Positions 44,926 to 53,732 of a stretch of DNA of 64,000 nt are shown here, piece by piece (the stretch's first letter is position 1; each line of letters begins with the position of its first letter). This stretch comes from UBA6522 sp965205045 (GTDB lineage Bacteria; Pseudomonadota; Gammaproteobacteria; Steroidobacterales; Rariloculaceae), in contig OZ242031.1 of assembly GCA_965205045.1 (NCBI GenBank), forward strand, positions 2,480,001 through 2,544,000, in the 5' to 3' direction. Position numbers and translations under genes: made by a program. Below the pieces are notes generated by a model that saw only the letters and a list, made by a program, of their open reading frames with translations, had not been told where the DNA came from and searched no databases.

Positions 44926-45030
44926 GATTCGATCTCCTTGGGTCTTGGTTTATGACAACGGTTGAACGAACCGGCGAAGACTCTCCCGAGCCTTCCCCGA
45001 TTCACTTCTCTCAGGGCTTCGCCCTGACTT

Positions 45031-45249
45031 TCAGACCGCCTGCGCCGACCGCTCCGAGACGATGTCCCTGACCGTGTGGGCGGGGAGGCCGATCCGGTCG
45101 AGCAGCGCCGCGGCGTCGGGCGCTGCCGGGAGGGATCGGCGGTGGGGCCGCGGGTCGGGACCGAGGGCGTCGGCCACCGAATCGGTGCGGCGGGGCAGGT
45201 TGAAGTCGAGCGGCACGGGATACGCGACGGTGCGTGAAAAGTGATGCAT
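45031..45249 (-). CDS. Small protein of unknown function
   Basis: A 72-residue protein. ATG at 45249 has GGAGAA upstream. Sequence PLDFNLPRRTDSVADALG then a C-terminal helix (AALLDRIGLPAHTVRDIVSE). It lies upstream of the ssb relic on the same strand; no family recognised. Confidence 0.45.
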   Translation of the reverse strand: MHHFSRTVAYPVPLDFNLPRRTDSVADALGPDPRPHRRSLPAAPDAAALLDRIGLPAHTVRDIVSERSAQAV

Positions 45250-45362
45250 CCAAGTTCTCCGTACGGGGGTGAAGAATCCCGCGGACCAGGACTCCCTCCC
45301 GGCCCGCAGGCGCTCGTCCTTCCTGCGCTCAACGCTTCACGAAAACCCGCCTTGGGGCAGGA

Positions 45363-46379
45363 TCAACCCCAACCGGTCATCGCGTGCAATGGCGAGGTCT
45401 CGTAGAGGAGTTCGACGTCATCGAGGGACAGGCCCGCGAAGCTCAGACTCGCCACGGCGTCCTCCCATCGGTCCCACGAGCCGAGTTCGTCCCCGCTGAA
45501 GCGGTCCACTACGGTGCAGCCCGGCGCCCAGTCCGGCAGGCCGCGCGCGTGGCCGGCGCGGTCGTATTCGAGCGCGGCGCACTCTTCGCACCGGGATGCA
45601 CCGAACGTGGGCTTTCGCCCGCACCGGGTGCAGATCCAGCGTGTTCTACGCTCGGCGTATCGCCGACGCGCCGCGGCATTTTTCTTCGGTTGGCGCCGGG
45701 CCTCGATCACCGCGCAGGGGCCGCAGACCGGCGCGCCGTCGAAGGTGGACACCCCGCAACGCCCGCAGCAGCCGGCCTCGCGACGGGATCTGTACTGTTC
45801 GCGATCCAGCACCCTGCGTTTTTCGAGACACGACTCGCAACTGGCGCCGCCCTGGACGGCGGCATTGCGACCGCACCGGGAACAAAGCCCGGCGAGCGAG
45901 CGGGCCTGTCGCCGCTTGCAGCTGCGCCGGCGTCCCTGCCGGCGGCGGGCATCCACTCGTTTCCCACCGTACTTGAGACCGGCTAGCCGGGCGCGGCGGT
46001 ATCGCTCGCGCTCGGCCTCCCGGCGTTTTTCTCCGCAGGCCCCGCACAGCCGCCGGCCCGGCTCGTGGGGATCGAGACCGCACTGGGCGCAAAGCCCGCG
46101 CGCGAGCCGTTCCTTGGCACGCTCCCTAGCGCGCCGGTACTCGGCCTTGCGGGCCTCGGGATCGCGCACGCGCTTGATGCTGGCAGTCCGGCGTTTGGCG
46201 GCGCGGGCGCGGGCGGCGGCCCGTCTTTTCTCGCCGCATTCCGCGCACAGTTGCCGGTCTGCCTCGGGAGGTTGGCGACCGCACCTCAAACACAATCCGA
46301 GTGCCCGGCGCGTGACCGTTCGCCGGCGCGCGCGCTCGCGGTCTTTCCGGCGCCTGGTATTGGGATCGCGGTACGGCAC
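45363..46379 (-). CDS. Protein with five zinc-ribbon-like repeats on a highly basic scaffold
   Basis: A 338-residue protein. Five CxxC...CxxC units of about 20 residues occur: LCLRCGRQ/LCAECGEKRR, LCAQCGLD/LCGACGEKRR, LCSRCGRN/SCESCLEKRR, CCGRCGVS/VCGPCAVIE and ICTRCGRK/RCEECAALE. They are separated by arginine-rich helices of variable length. The last ~60 residues are acidic (SGDELGSWDRWEDAV). The layout suggests nucleic-acid binding by repeated zinc ribbons. ATG at 46379. No known family name can be given. Confidence 0.7.
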   Translation of the reverse strand: MPYRDPNTRRRKDRERARRRTVTRRALGLCLRCGRQPPEADRQLCAECGEKRRAAARARAAKRRTASIKRVRDPEARKAEYRRARERAKERLARGLCAQCGLDPHEPGRRLCGACGEKRREAERERYRRARLAGLKYGGKRVDARRRQGRRRSCKRRQARSLAGLCSRCGRNAAVQGGASCESCLEKRRVLDREQYRSRREAGCCGRCGVSTFDGAPVCGPCAVIEARRQPKKNAAARRRYAERRTRWICTRCGRKPTFGASRCEECAALEYDRAGHARGLPDWAPGCTVVDRFSGDELGSWDRWEDAVASLSFAGLSLDDVELLYETSPLHAMTGWG

Positions 46380-46460
46380 AGCGAAAGGCTCCTGTACGGG
46401 CAGATAAACGAGAACGGAGGGCCGGCCGGCGCCGGAGCGAGGCCCGGCGGCGATGTCCGA

Positions 46461-46796
46461 TCAGCGCCTTTGCCGGCGCTCACCCCACAGGCTGCAGGCT
46501 GCGGAACCCCAATATTGGACGCCCGATGAGCGGCTACCGAGACCAGTACAAACTATGATCTCGTTGTAGGCCGGGCGCAGCTCCCGGACCTCGTCCACCG
46601 AGGCGATTTCGGGCACCGGGCGGGCGCGCCCGTTCGTTCTTTCCGAGCGGCCGGCCGGCCAGCGTCGAATGTCTCCGTCCACATGGGCCTTGAACCGCTC
46701 CACGGCGTAGCACTCCCCCTGGTCGACGAGCCCGCCCCCGAAAAAGTGGACCAAATACGTCTCCGCCGGACCAGTGCGTCGGGTGGTTGAACTCAT
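46461..46796 (-). CDS. Protein of unknown function
   Basis: A 111-residue protein starting at ATG 46796 with CAGGAG upstream. It contains TYLVHFFGGGLVDQGECY and a REL-rich middle, then a less structured end. No family recognised; it lies on the same strand upstream of the zinc-ribbon gene. Confidence 0.45.
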   Translation of the reverse strand: MSSTTRRTGPAETYLVHFFGGGLVDQGECYAVERFKAHVDGDIRRWPAGRSERTNGRARPVPEIASVDEVRELRPAYNEIIVCTGLGSRSSGVQYWGSAACSLWGERRQRR

Positions 46797-47016
46797 GCTC
46801 GGCGTCTCCTGTGAGATGGCCATGGGAATCGGAGGCCCGCGCCTCTCTCCGGCACCGGTCGCCGTCCCGGACACGGCCCGGCTCGTCCGGCGGCGGGGTT
46901 CATGGAGAGATAAGAAAACCGGCGGCGGGCCGGCGCGAGGGCTCCGGCGGCGACGATTCCGGGTATGATGTCGGCGCACGGCGGCACCGGTGCCGCAAAG
47001 AGGAGAATCGACACCC

Positions 47017-47310
47017 ATGGCCATCGACGAATCCGGGCTGACCAAGGCCCACGCGAAAAAACTCAACGCCCTTCGCAAATCCGTCGGCGACAAGCTCGGC
47101 GAGGAGGTTTTTTCGAAGTGGCTCGCGCAACAAAAAAAGTCGTCCGCCGCCCGCAGGGCCGACCCGGTCGCGGAGAAGATCGTCGAGGCCCTGGCCGGGT
47201 ACGCCGGGGAGCGCAGCTTCAGGTTGGGCAATTACGGTTACACGGTCAGGCGCGCACGCGGCAAGGGCGTGTCCGGGTTCGTGGCGGTGAAGAACACGAA
47301 AAAGACATGA
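47017..47310 (+). CDS. Small basic protein of unknown function
   Basis: A 97-residue protein: a helical lysine-rich N-terminal half (EVFSKWLAQQKKSSA) and a C-terminal half rich in glycine and aromatic residues (YAGERSFRLGNYGYTVRRA). ATG at 47017 has AGGAG upstream. Its stop overlaps the start of the UPF0149 gene by four bases, so the two are co-translated. Confidence 0.6.
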   Translation: MAIDESGLTKAHAKKLNALRKSVGDKLGEEVFSKWLAQQKKSSAARRADPVAEKIVEALAGYAGERSFRLGNYGYTVRRARGKGVSGFVAVKNTKKT

Positions 47311-48053
47311 GCCGCCCCGCCGGGCACGAGGCTGGGAACGACGCTGCGACCATACACGCCTGGGACGAACTGGCGCGGCTGGCCGGTGTGCTCGATGCGC
47401 TCATGGACATGAACATGGGCAGCGGCATGACGGTGGGGGAATTCGACGGCTTCGTGGCGGCGGTGGCGGTGTGCCCGGAAACCGTGCCGCCTTCGGAGTG
47501 GCTCGCCGAGGTCTGGGGACCGGAACCGGTATTCGAGCATCCGGGCGATGCGGACGCAACGCTGCGCGCGCTGCTGGGCCACTACAACCGTGTCGCCCGC
47601 GTGCTGGCCGAAGCCCCGGAAACGTATTCCTCGGTGTTCGACATGGACGCGGACGGCACGGAGGTCTGGTGGGACGGCTGGGTGGAGGGGTTCGACCGGG
47701 GCATGCGGCTGAGACCGAAGTCCTGGGAGCCGATGCTCAGGAACGGTGCCTCCGACGCCTCGATGGCGCTGGACCTGCTGTACGGGTTGTGCCGGCTGGT
47801 GCAGGGCGGGGACGGTCCCGGGCTGACCGAGGCTATCGCGGAGGACATCGACCGATTGGCGAACAACCTGATTCCGCATTTCGTGGTGTGGCTCAACACA
47901 TGGAAGAACGGGACGGGGACGACTAGCGGGGAAGAACCGTTCACCTGGACGATGCCAGGCGAACTGAGGCTGCACGGTATTCGCGCCGATGCCGGGGAAC
48001 GGTGCCCCTGCGGTTCGGGACGAGTCTACGGGCGCTGCTGCGCGCTGCACTAA
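47307..48053 (+). CDS. UPF0149/YecA family protein with C-terminal SEC-C motif
   Basis: A 248-residue protein. The N-terminal part matches the UPF0149 pattern (MTVGEFDGFVAAVAVCPE, then WWDGWVEGFDRGM). It ends in a zinc-binding SEC-C motif CPCGSGRVYGRCC. YecA-type proteins associate with ribosomes or the Sec machinery in some bacteria. The ATG overlaps the stop of the upstream gene (ATGA). Confidence 0.8.
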   Translation: MSRPAGHEAGNDAATIHAWDELARLAGVLDALMDMNMGSGMTVGEFDGFVAAVAVCPETVPPSEWLAEVWGPEPVFEHPGDADATLRALLGHYNRVARVLAEAPETYSSVFDMDADGTEVWWDGWVEGFDRGMRLRPKSWEPMLRNGASDASMALDLLYGLCRLVQGGDGPGLTEAIAEDIDRLANNLIPHFVVWLNTWKNGTGTTSGEEPFTWTMPGELRLHGIRADAGERCPCGSGRVYGRCCALH

Positions 48054-48139
48054 AGCGGTGGCGGATTCGTTTCCAAATTTCGGGGCCAGCGCAATCGGAG
48101 TGTGGCGGCCACTGGCGGCTTTCGTGGTAATCTTCGGGC

Positions 48140-48370
48140 ATGAACGCTGAACCCATTGATACATTGAGTGCCGCGAACGAGCTGGAAGCCGCGGGCGTTG
48201 AGCGCGGGCAGGCCGAGGCCATCGCCAAGCAGTTGCACGGTATCGCGCGGCCGGGACTGGATCAGTTGGTCACGAAGGCGGATCTTTACAAGGCGTTGCT
48301 GGCGTCCTCGCTGGGCACGATCGCGGCGACGGTCGGCCTTGTGGGGCTCATGCTCGGGGCCTGGGCATAG
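48140..48370 (+). CDS. Small DUF1640-like membrane protein
   Basis: A 76-residue protein whose N-terminus (PIDTLSAANELEAAGVERGQ) is related to that of the coiled-coil protein at 2852-3280. It lacks the long coiled coil and ends in one membrane segment (LGTIAATVGLVGLMLGAW). ATG at 48140. Short members of this group are common; function unknown. Confidence 0.6.
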   Translation: MNAEPIDTLSAANELEAAGVERGQAEAIAKQLHGIARPGLDQLVTKADLYKALLASSLGTIAATVGLVGLMLGAWA

Positions 48371-48594
48371 CGGCGGTTCCCGCCGAACCACTAGTTTCAG
48401 ATTGGCGCTTGCATGCCGCGACGGGCGATATTTCGGGACGAGCGCGATACCCGATGACGGTGTATCGGCTTGCGGCGTGAACTACGTCGAAGTCCGAAGC
48501 AGACTGGTGAACTGGCTGCGCGGACACGCAAGACTGTGCGTTGAGAGGTGCAACGGCAGGACAGGGATCGGGCGGCGGTTCGTGCGGGAGTCTC

Positions 48595-49540
48595 ATGAGC
48601 AACGAATCTGATAAGCTGGAACAGGGCAAGTCCGCCAGTCCGTTATGATAGCGTTGCCAACTTCGCGAGCGAATCCATTTGGACGGGCGACAACCTTGCC
48701 GTCATGCGTGGGATGAATTCGGCCAGCGTTGACCTGATCTATCTGGACCCGCCGTTCAACTCGAATCGGCACTACGAGGCACCGATCGGCTCGAAGGCGG
48801 CGGGTGCGTCATTCAGGGATGCGTGGACGCTCGACGACGTAGACGTGTGCGAACATGGCGAACTCGCCGACCGCAACCCGGCTGCGTACTCCGTCATCGA
48901 AGCGGCGTGCCAGGCGCACGGGAAGGGCATGCAGTCCTACCTGATCTTCATGGCCGTGCGGCTGCTAGAAATGCACCGCATCCTAAATATCGAGCGGAAG
49001 TATCCACCTGCATTGCGACCCGACCGCGAGCCACTACCTCAAGCTGCTTATGGATGCGATTTTCGGGAGGGCGAAATTCCAATACGAAATCGTTTGGAAA
49101 CGCTACAACCGCCCCAAAGGATCGCAACACAAGGCAAGGAGGTTCGGTCGATCGTCAGACACGATGCTGTTTTACGCGATGGGCGGGTCGCACACGTTCC
49201 ATCCAACCCATGTGCCATTGAGCCCGACCGAGGTAGAGAAGCGGTTTTCAAGCATGGACAAGAAGGGCCGGTATATGAGCGGCCCTCTGGTTCGGTCGGC
49301 ATCTAAGGGAGACAGGCCCAATCTGGTTTATGAGTTTCAGGGTTACACACCTGGGCCTTGGGGATGGCGCATGGAGCGACGCAAGTTACAAGAGATATAC
49401 GACAGGGGAGATTTCTACTTCACGTCCAGAGGCGTTCCGCGGCGGAAGTTCCGACCGCAAGATACGTCGGGCGTGACGATTGACAGTGTTTGGACTGACA
49501 TTGCCGCTCTGAATGCACACGACCAAGAGCGCCTTGGCTA
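48595..49540 (+). pseudogene. Type III/Mod-like DNA methyltransferase, frameshifted and truncated
   Basis: ATG at 48595 (GGGAG upstream) starts MSNESDKLEQGKSA, then the frame shifts near 48640. The methylase then continues as ESIWTGDNLAVMRGMNSASV and motif IV DLIYLDPPFNSN. Around 48985 the frame shifts again; GSIHLHCDPTASHYLKLLMD and IVWKRYNRPKG continue in a different frame. After HDQERLGY the conserved TQKP segment and the SAM-binding motif are gone, replaced by unrelated sequence to 49688. The gene has at least two frameshifts and no C-terminus. Confidence 0.75.
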
Positions 49541-49944
49541 CCTTCCGCGGCTGCGGGCGCGGGTTCGCGATCTGGTGAGGCGCGGCGTCTGCGCAACCGA
49601 AACCGAAGCCTACCGGTTCCAGGCGCGGTACCGGTTCGGCACGGAGTCGCTCAGGCGCGTAGCAGACACCGGCAAGACAATACGCTGATCGAATCTCTTT
49701 GGCGATCGCGTGCAGCGCCTCGATGTCGATTGCCAAACTGTCCATTTATGGCGCACTGGTGTCGCACATCTGTGAACCGAAATGGCACCGCAGTGTTACT
49801 CTTCGTTAACTAAACGCATACGCTTGACAAAGGCCCTGAGTTCCAATGATGCGGATAGGATGACGGAGGAACTGCATGCCCGGTGCCCGGGCCGCAGTCC
49901 GCCGGCACCGGGCGGCGACGACGCAGAAGATTGAGGAGTGCATC

Positions 49945-50502
49945 ATGAACCAAGTGGTGGGTTTCACGGCGATGGACCACGGCACGCGCGAGGACTACGA
50001 TCTGGTGGAAGCGCACGATGCGATGAACGCGGCCGAGATTGCCGACCGGGTCCTCGCTTGGCTGCGTTCCATGGACGGCGATTCGCCCTATCGGATCAGC
50101 CGGCTCGATCATGTGCTTCAGACCGCGACGCGCGCGGAACGCGACGGTGCGGACGATGAAACCATTGCCTGCGCGCTGCTGCATGACATCGGCGACGTGA
50201 TTTCGCCGCGCAATCATTCCGAGGCGGCCGCCGCGCTGCTGGCCCCTTACGTAAGCGAGAAGAATCACTGGATCGTCAGGCACCACGGACTCTTCCAGGG
50301 TTACTACTGGCTGCAGCACTACGGCAAGGACCGCAACGCCCGGGACCGCTACCGCGACCATAAGTACTATCACGCATGCGTCGATTTCTGCGCCCGCTGG
50401 GACCAGGTGTCGTTCGATCCCGCCTACAGGACCCATCCGCTCGAACACTACGAGCCGCTGGTGCGCGAACTGTTCGCCCGGACGCCGAAGCCATTCCTCT
50501 GA
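49945..50502 (+). CDS. HD-domain phosphohydrolase-like protein
   Basis: A 185-residue protein with the HD signature LLHDIGDVIS, an upstream histidine (LDHVLQTATRAE) and further metal-ligand candidates (PRNHSEAAA, IVRHHGLFQGYYW). The arrangement resembles the PhnZ-like mixed-valent di-iron oxygenases as well as ordinary HD hydrolases, so the reaction is open. ATG at 49945 has GAGGAG upstream. No phosphonate genes are nearby. Confidence 0.72.
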   Translation: MNQVVGFTAMDHGTREDYDLVEAHDAMNAAEIADRVLAWLRSMDGDSPYRISRLDHVLQTATRAERDGADDETIACALLHDIGDVISPRNHSEAAAALLAPYVSEKNHWIVRHHGLFQGYYWLQHYGKDRNARDRYRDHKYYHACVDFCARWDQVSFDPAYRTHPLEHYEPLVRELFARTPKPFL

Positions 50503-50769
50503 TTCGGAACCAGTGCACTAGACATCATGGATTGACCTGCCCTAACCTCAAGCATCGTGGATTGCGTGCGCGTTAGTTCCTGGGTCAAGAAAACCCCGAC
50601 AATTGGGGCACGTGCACTCGCAAATAGCGTACCAGCCGCCGACACGCCGACTTCATGACTGGCAAACGGTGTTGAACTGCCGTCTCCACGCGCGCCATGC
50701 CACCGGTCGATCGGGCGAAAAACCGCTCGCCATCCAGTACAGTTGTACCGATATGCGCGGTATCCTGGC

Positions 50770-51213
50770 ATGATCGTTGACGCTTGGACGCAGCACCCCA
50801 CGCTCCGGCTTGTCCGGGATCCCATCTTTGATACGCTAAGGCGCTGGAACCGCGGGGAAGAGCCCACCGGGGAACTTCCCGTCGCGGACACGATCCGCGC
50901 GATGGACGCGGCCGGGGTTGCGAAGGCGCTGATCTGGGTGTGGGTCGCGCCGCGCAACACGATGATCTCCAACGACGAGGTCGCGGGGTTCGTGCGCGAG
51001 TTTCCCGATCGCCTCGTGGGCGTCGGATCGGTCGACATTTCCAAGCCGGTTAAGGCCGTGGCGGAACTTCGGCGCTGCGTCGAGGAACTCGGCTTCAAGG
51101 GCATCCGCGTCCTGCCCTGGCTCTGGGAGCTGCCGCCCACCGATCGGCTGTTCTATCCGGTCTACGCCGCCTGCTGCGACCTAGGAGTTTTCACAGCGGG
51201 GCCGCTGCGCTGA
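50770..51213 (+). pseudogene. Amidohydrolase-2 family protein, truncated
   Basis: About 147 codons of a metal-dependent amidohydrolase (MIVDAWTQHP start; DRLVGVGSVDISKP; GFKGIRVLPWLW). The family is usually near 290 residues. The frame ends abruptly at DLGVFTAGPLR, where the conserved histidine-bearing region should follow, so half the enzyme is lost. Confidence 0.7.
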
Positions 51214-51347
51214 CGCGAAAGGAACATTCGCGCATGTGCGATTCGAGCCATGTCCGTATTATGTTAAATTTCCTTTCTGTAACCCATTGAAATATAAGAA
51301 GCTTGGATTTAGTTCCATGCAAGCGTGCGCCGTAGGACGTTTCGCGG

Positions 51348-51716
51348 TCAGGCGAAGGGCGCAATTTGGCGATGAACCCGCATGGGCGCGGGCGCGCCGT
51401 GCGCTTGCAGGTCCTCGACGATGTCGTGGAACTGCCCGTCGAAGCGTTCCGCGGGCACGCCGCCGGGCAGTTGGCGGATGCGGTTGTCGCAGGGGATGCG
51501 GGCCAGGCCGAACAGGGTGTGGGCGTTGGAGCGGGCGCGCGCCCCGGCCAGCGCGCGCCGGTGCGCCAGGAACGACGGGGACCGCATGAAGAACACCGGC
51601 AGCGCCGCCATGGCGATGTCGGCCATGGCGTAACGGCGGTTGCGCCCCCGGCGCGGGTCCGGCAGATCGGCGAAGCACGCCCGGAGCCGGCCCAGATGGC
51701 CCTCCAGGCGCCTCAC
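51348..51716 (-). pseudogene. Transposase N-terminal fragment coupled to the methyltransferase
   Basis: A 122-codon frame. FADLPDPRRGRNRRYAMADI, SPSFLAHRRALAGAR and FGLARIPCDNRIRQLPGG match the N-terminal part of ISNCY-like DDE transposases; the catalytic domain is absent. The GTG at 51716 overlaps the methyltransferase stop by four bases (GTGA), so if translated it depends on the upstream gene. Confidence 0.65.
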
Positions 51717-52381
51717 GGCCGCGCCTCCGCCGCCATGATGGCGGCCAGCACCGCGAGGCGCTCCGCCGCCGGCATGGCCCGGTGGCGCCGCCCCCAACCC
51801 GCCGCCTTGCGCTTGACCGTCTGCCGGTGCGTGAAGTCCCGCCCCGCCACAGACGCCCAATGCGCCCGGTCCGGCTCGAAGTTGAACCGGACCTTCTCCG
51901 TGACGACCCCCGCCCGGTTCATCGCCTGCAACGACACGCTGCGCCAGCCGTCCAGCAACCCGTCGTACAGCGCCGAGGGATACCCCGACACCATCGCCGC
52001 GCACGGCAACCCCTTGAGCAGCTTCAACAACGCCACGTGGTCGGCCTCCCCGTAGTCGTGCCGGTGGCGGCGCGGGGACTTGCGCGCGCCGTGCAGGTAC
52101 GGCGGATCGCTGTACACCAACTCCGAACCGTCGAACGGGAACCCCTCCAGGTACGCGTGGCAGTCCCCCTGGACCAGTTCCACCGGATAATCGCACACGA
52201 ACGAGGACAACGCCCGCGCGTCCAGGTCGACCCCGATGTTGCGCAACGCCCCCGGCTTGCGCCTCATCACCGCGCCCCCGCCCAGGTGCGTCTCGATGTA
52301 CACCGCGTGCGGCGGCATCGGCGACACCAGCGCCTGCCACAGCCCCGAGGCCGCCTTCGACCCGAACCACGGATTCCCCAT
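51713..52381 (-). CDS. D12-class DNA adenine methyltransferase, probably leaderless
   Basis: A 222-residue Dam-like N6-adenine methyltransferase: motif I region PWFGSKAASGLW, the SAM-pocket ETHLGGGAVM and the catalytic DPPY (ELVYSDPPYLHG). A basic C-terminal tail follows. Two ATGs are possible, 52393 and 52381. The -10 hexamer TATGTT overlaps the first, and predicted transcription starts exactly at the second, so a leaderless start at 52381 is preferred. No matching restriction gene is present; it is coupled to a transposase fragment. Confidence 0.78.
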   Translation of the reverse strand: MGNPWFGSKAASGLWQALVSPMPPHAVYIETHLGGGAVMRRKPGALRNIGVDLDARALSSFVCDYPVELVQGDCHAYLEGFPFDGSELVYSDPPYLHGARKSPRRHRHDYGEADHVALLKLLKGLPCAAMVSGYPSALYDGLLDGWRSVSLQAMNRAGVVTEKVRFNFEPDRAHWASVAGRDFTHRQTVKRKAAGWGRRHRAMPAAERLAVLAAIMAAEARP

Positions 52382-52388
52382 GGCCCGC

Positions 52389-52417
52389 AACATAGGCCAA
52401 ACGCCCTATGCTGTCAA
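52389..52417 (-). promoter_or_regulatory. Promoter of the D12 methyltransferase
   Basis: A perfect TTGACA (52417-52412) is 17 bases from TATGTT (52394-52389) on the minus strand. Seven bases after the -10 comes the ATG at 52381, which places the transcript start on the start codon. Confidence 0.6.
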
Positions 52418-52567
52418 GACCCGTTCAACCCAACCGAACGTCATATACAACGCCTCCAACGACACATCAGGCCAAAATGAGAACTGCTGGTGTTTAACGC
52501 TGAGTAATTGTGAAAGCAAGGCTCGATTTACGCCCTCAAGACTCCACCGGGACACGATCCATGATGT

Positions 52568-53707
52568 CTAGACACCGCCGATCCACGTTCGATGCAGTGT
52601 CATGGCCTGGTCGAACTCTACCAAGTCTGCACGATAACCCGGTATGAGGTAACCGCGCCGGTCGGCGACGCCGAGCGCACGGGCGGGATAGGTGGATGCC
52701 ATTCTCACCGCCTCAAACCAGTCCACCCCGGTCATGAGGGCGGTGTTTCTCACGGCCTCGAACATGTTCAGGTGCGACCCCGCCAGCGAGCCGCTTGCGT
52801 TTCTGAGCACGCCATTCTTCAGCTCGACGCTCTCGCCTCCAAGGTTGAACTTCCTGATCGTGGACCCCACGGTCGGCATCGCATCGGTGACGAGCACCGC
52901 CGCGCCTCGTTTCTTCGCGCCAAGCGCCATCCGCAACGATGCCGGATGCACGTGGTGTCCGTCAGCGATAATGCTGAAGAAGGGGCCCTCCAGGTCCAGT
53001 GCAGCACCCACCATGCCGGGCGCACGGCCCTTTATGGGTGGCATGGCATTGAACAGATGGGTAAAGCCACTCACCCCCGCCGCCACCGCCTTGCGGCATT
53101 GCTCGTAATCCGCCTCGGAATGCCCCGCAAACACGATCACGCCGGCCGAGCGGAGCCGCTCGATGACATCGGGAGCGGTCAGTTCCGGCGCCAGCGTGAC
53201 CAGTGTCACCGCATCGCCTCCGAGCGATGTGAGGATGTCGATACCTTCTTCGTCGATCTTGCGAATTTTGGCCGCGTCGTGGGCGCCACGGCGGACAGGA
53301 TTCAGGAAGGGGCCTTCCAGGTGCAATCCCAGGATTCCCGGTACACCCTCGAGTCTGGCCTGTCGAACCGCTTCAATCGCCGCTCGCATGACTGCGTATT
53401 CATCGCTGATCAGCGTCGGCAGGAATGCGGTCGTGCCGTATCGCGCGTGCGCCTTTCCGATTGCCCGAAGCGCTTCGACCGTGGGGGAATCGTTGAACAG
53501 GACCCCGGCGCCACCGTTGACCTGAAGGTCGATGAACCCCGGGACCAGGCGACGGCCCTGTAGATCGATTGCGTTCATGCCTTGAATGTCGGGACAACCT
53601 CCGATCACGACGTCGTCGATCATTCCATTCCGGATCAACACGGTACTGTTCCGGTGAACCGATTTCCCGGTGAACACGGTTGCATTGGTCAGCGCGGTGA
53701 ATCGCAC
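52568..53707 (-). CDS. N-acetylhexosamine-6-phosphate deacetylase (NagA/AgaA type)
   Basis: A 379-residue amidohydrolase that removes acetate from GlcNAc-6-P or GalNAc-6-P. Family motifs: GLHLEGPFLNP, FAGHSEADYEQC, THLFNAMPPIKGR, DGHHVHPASLR and the catalytic aspartate in VTDAMPTVG. A GTG at 53707 gives the usual length; the open frame to 54256 is shadow of the kinase gene. Neighbouring agaS- and kbaZ-type genes suggest that the substrate is the galactosamine form (AgaA). Confidence 0.87.
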   Translation of the reverse strand: MRFTALTNATVFTGKSVHRNSTVLIRNGMIDDVVIGGCPDIQGMNAIDLQGRRLVPGFIDLQVNGGAGVLFNDSPTVEALRAIGKAHARYGTTAFLPTLISDEYAVMRAAIEAVRQARLEGVPGILGLHLEGPFLNPVRRGAHDAAKIRKIDEEGIDILTSLGGDAVTLVTLAPELTAPDVIERLRSAGVIVFAGHSEADYEQCRKAVAAGVSGFTHLFNAMPPIKGRAPGMVGAALDLEGPFFSIIADGHHVHPASLRMALGAKKRGAAVLVTDAMPTVGSTIRKFNLGGESVELKNGVLRNASGSLAGSHLNMFEAVRNTALMTGVDWFEAVRMASTYPARALGVADRRGYLIPGYRADLVEFDQAMTLHRTWIGGV

Positions 53708-53732
53708 GGTTCTATAAATTCGATGCGCAGAA

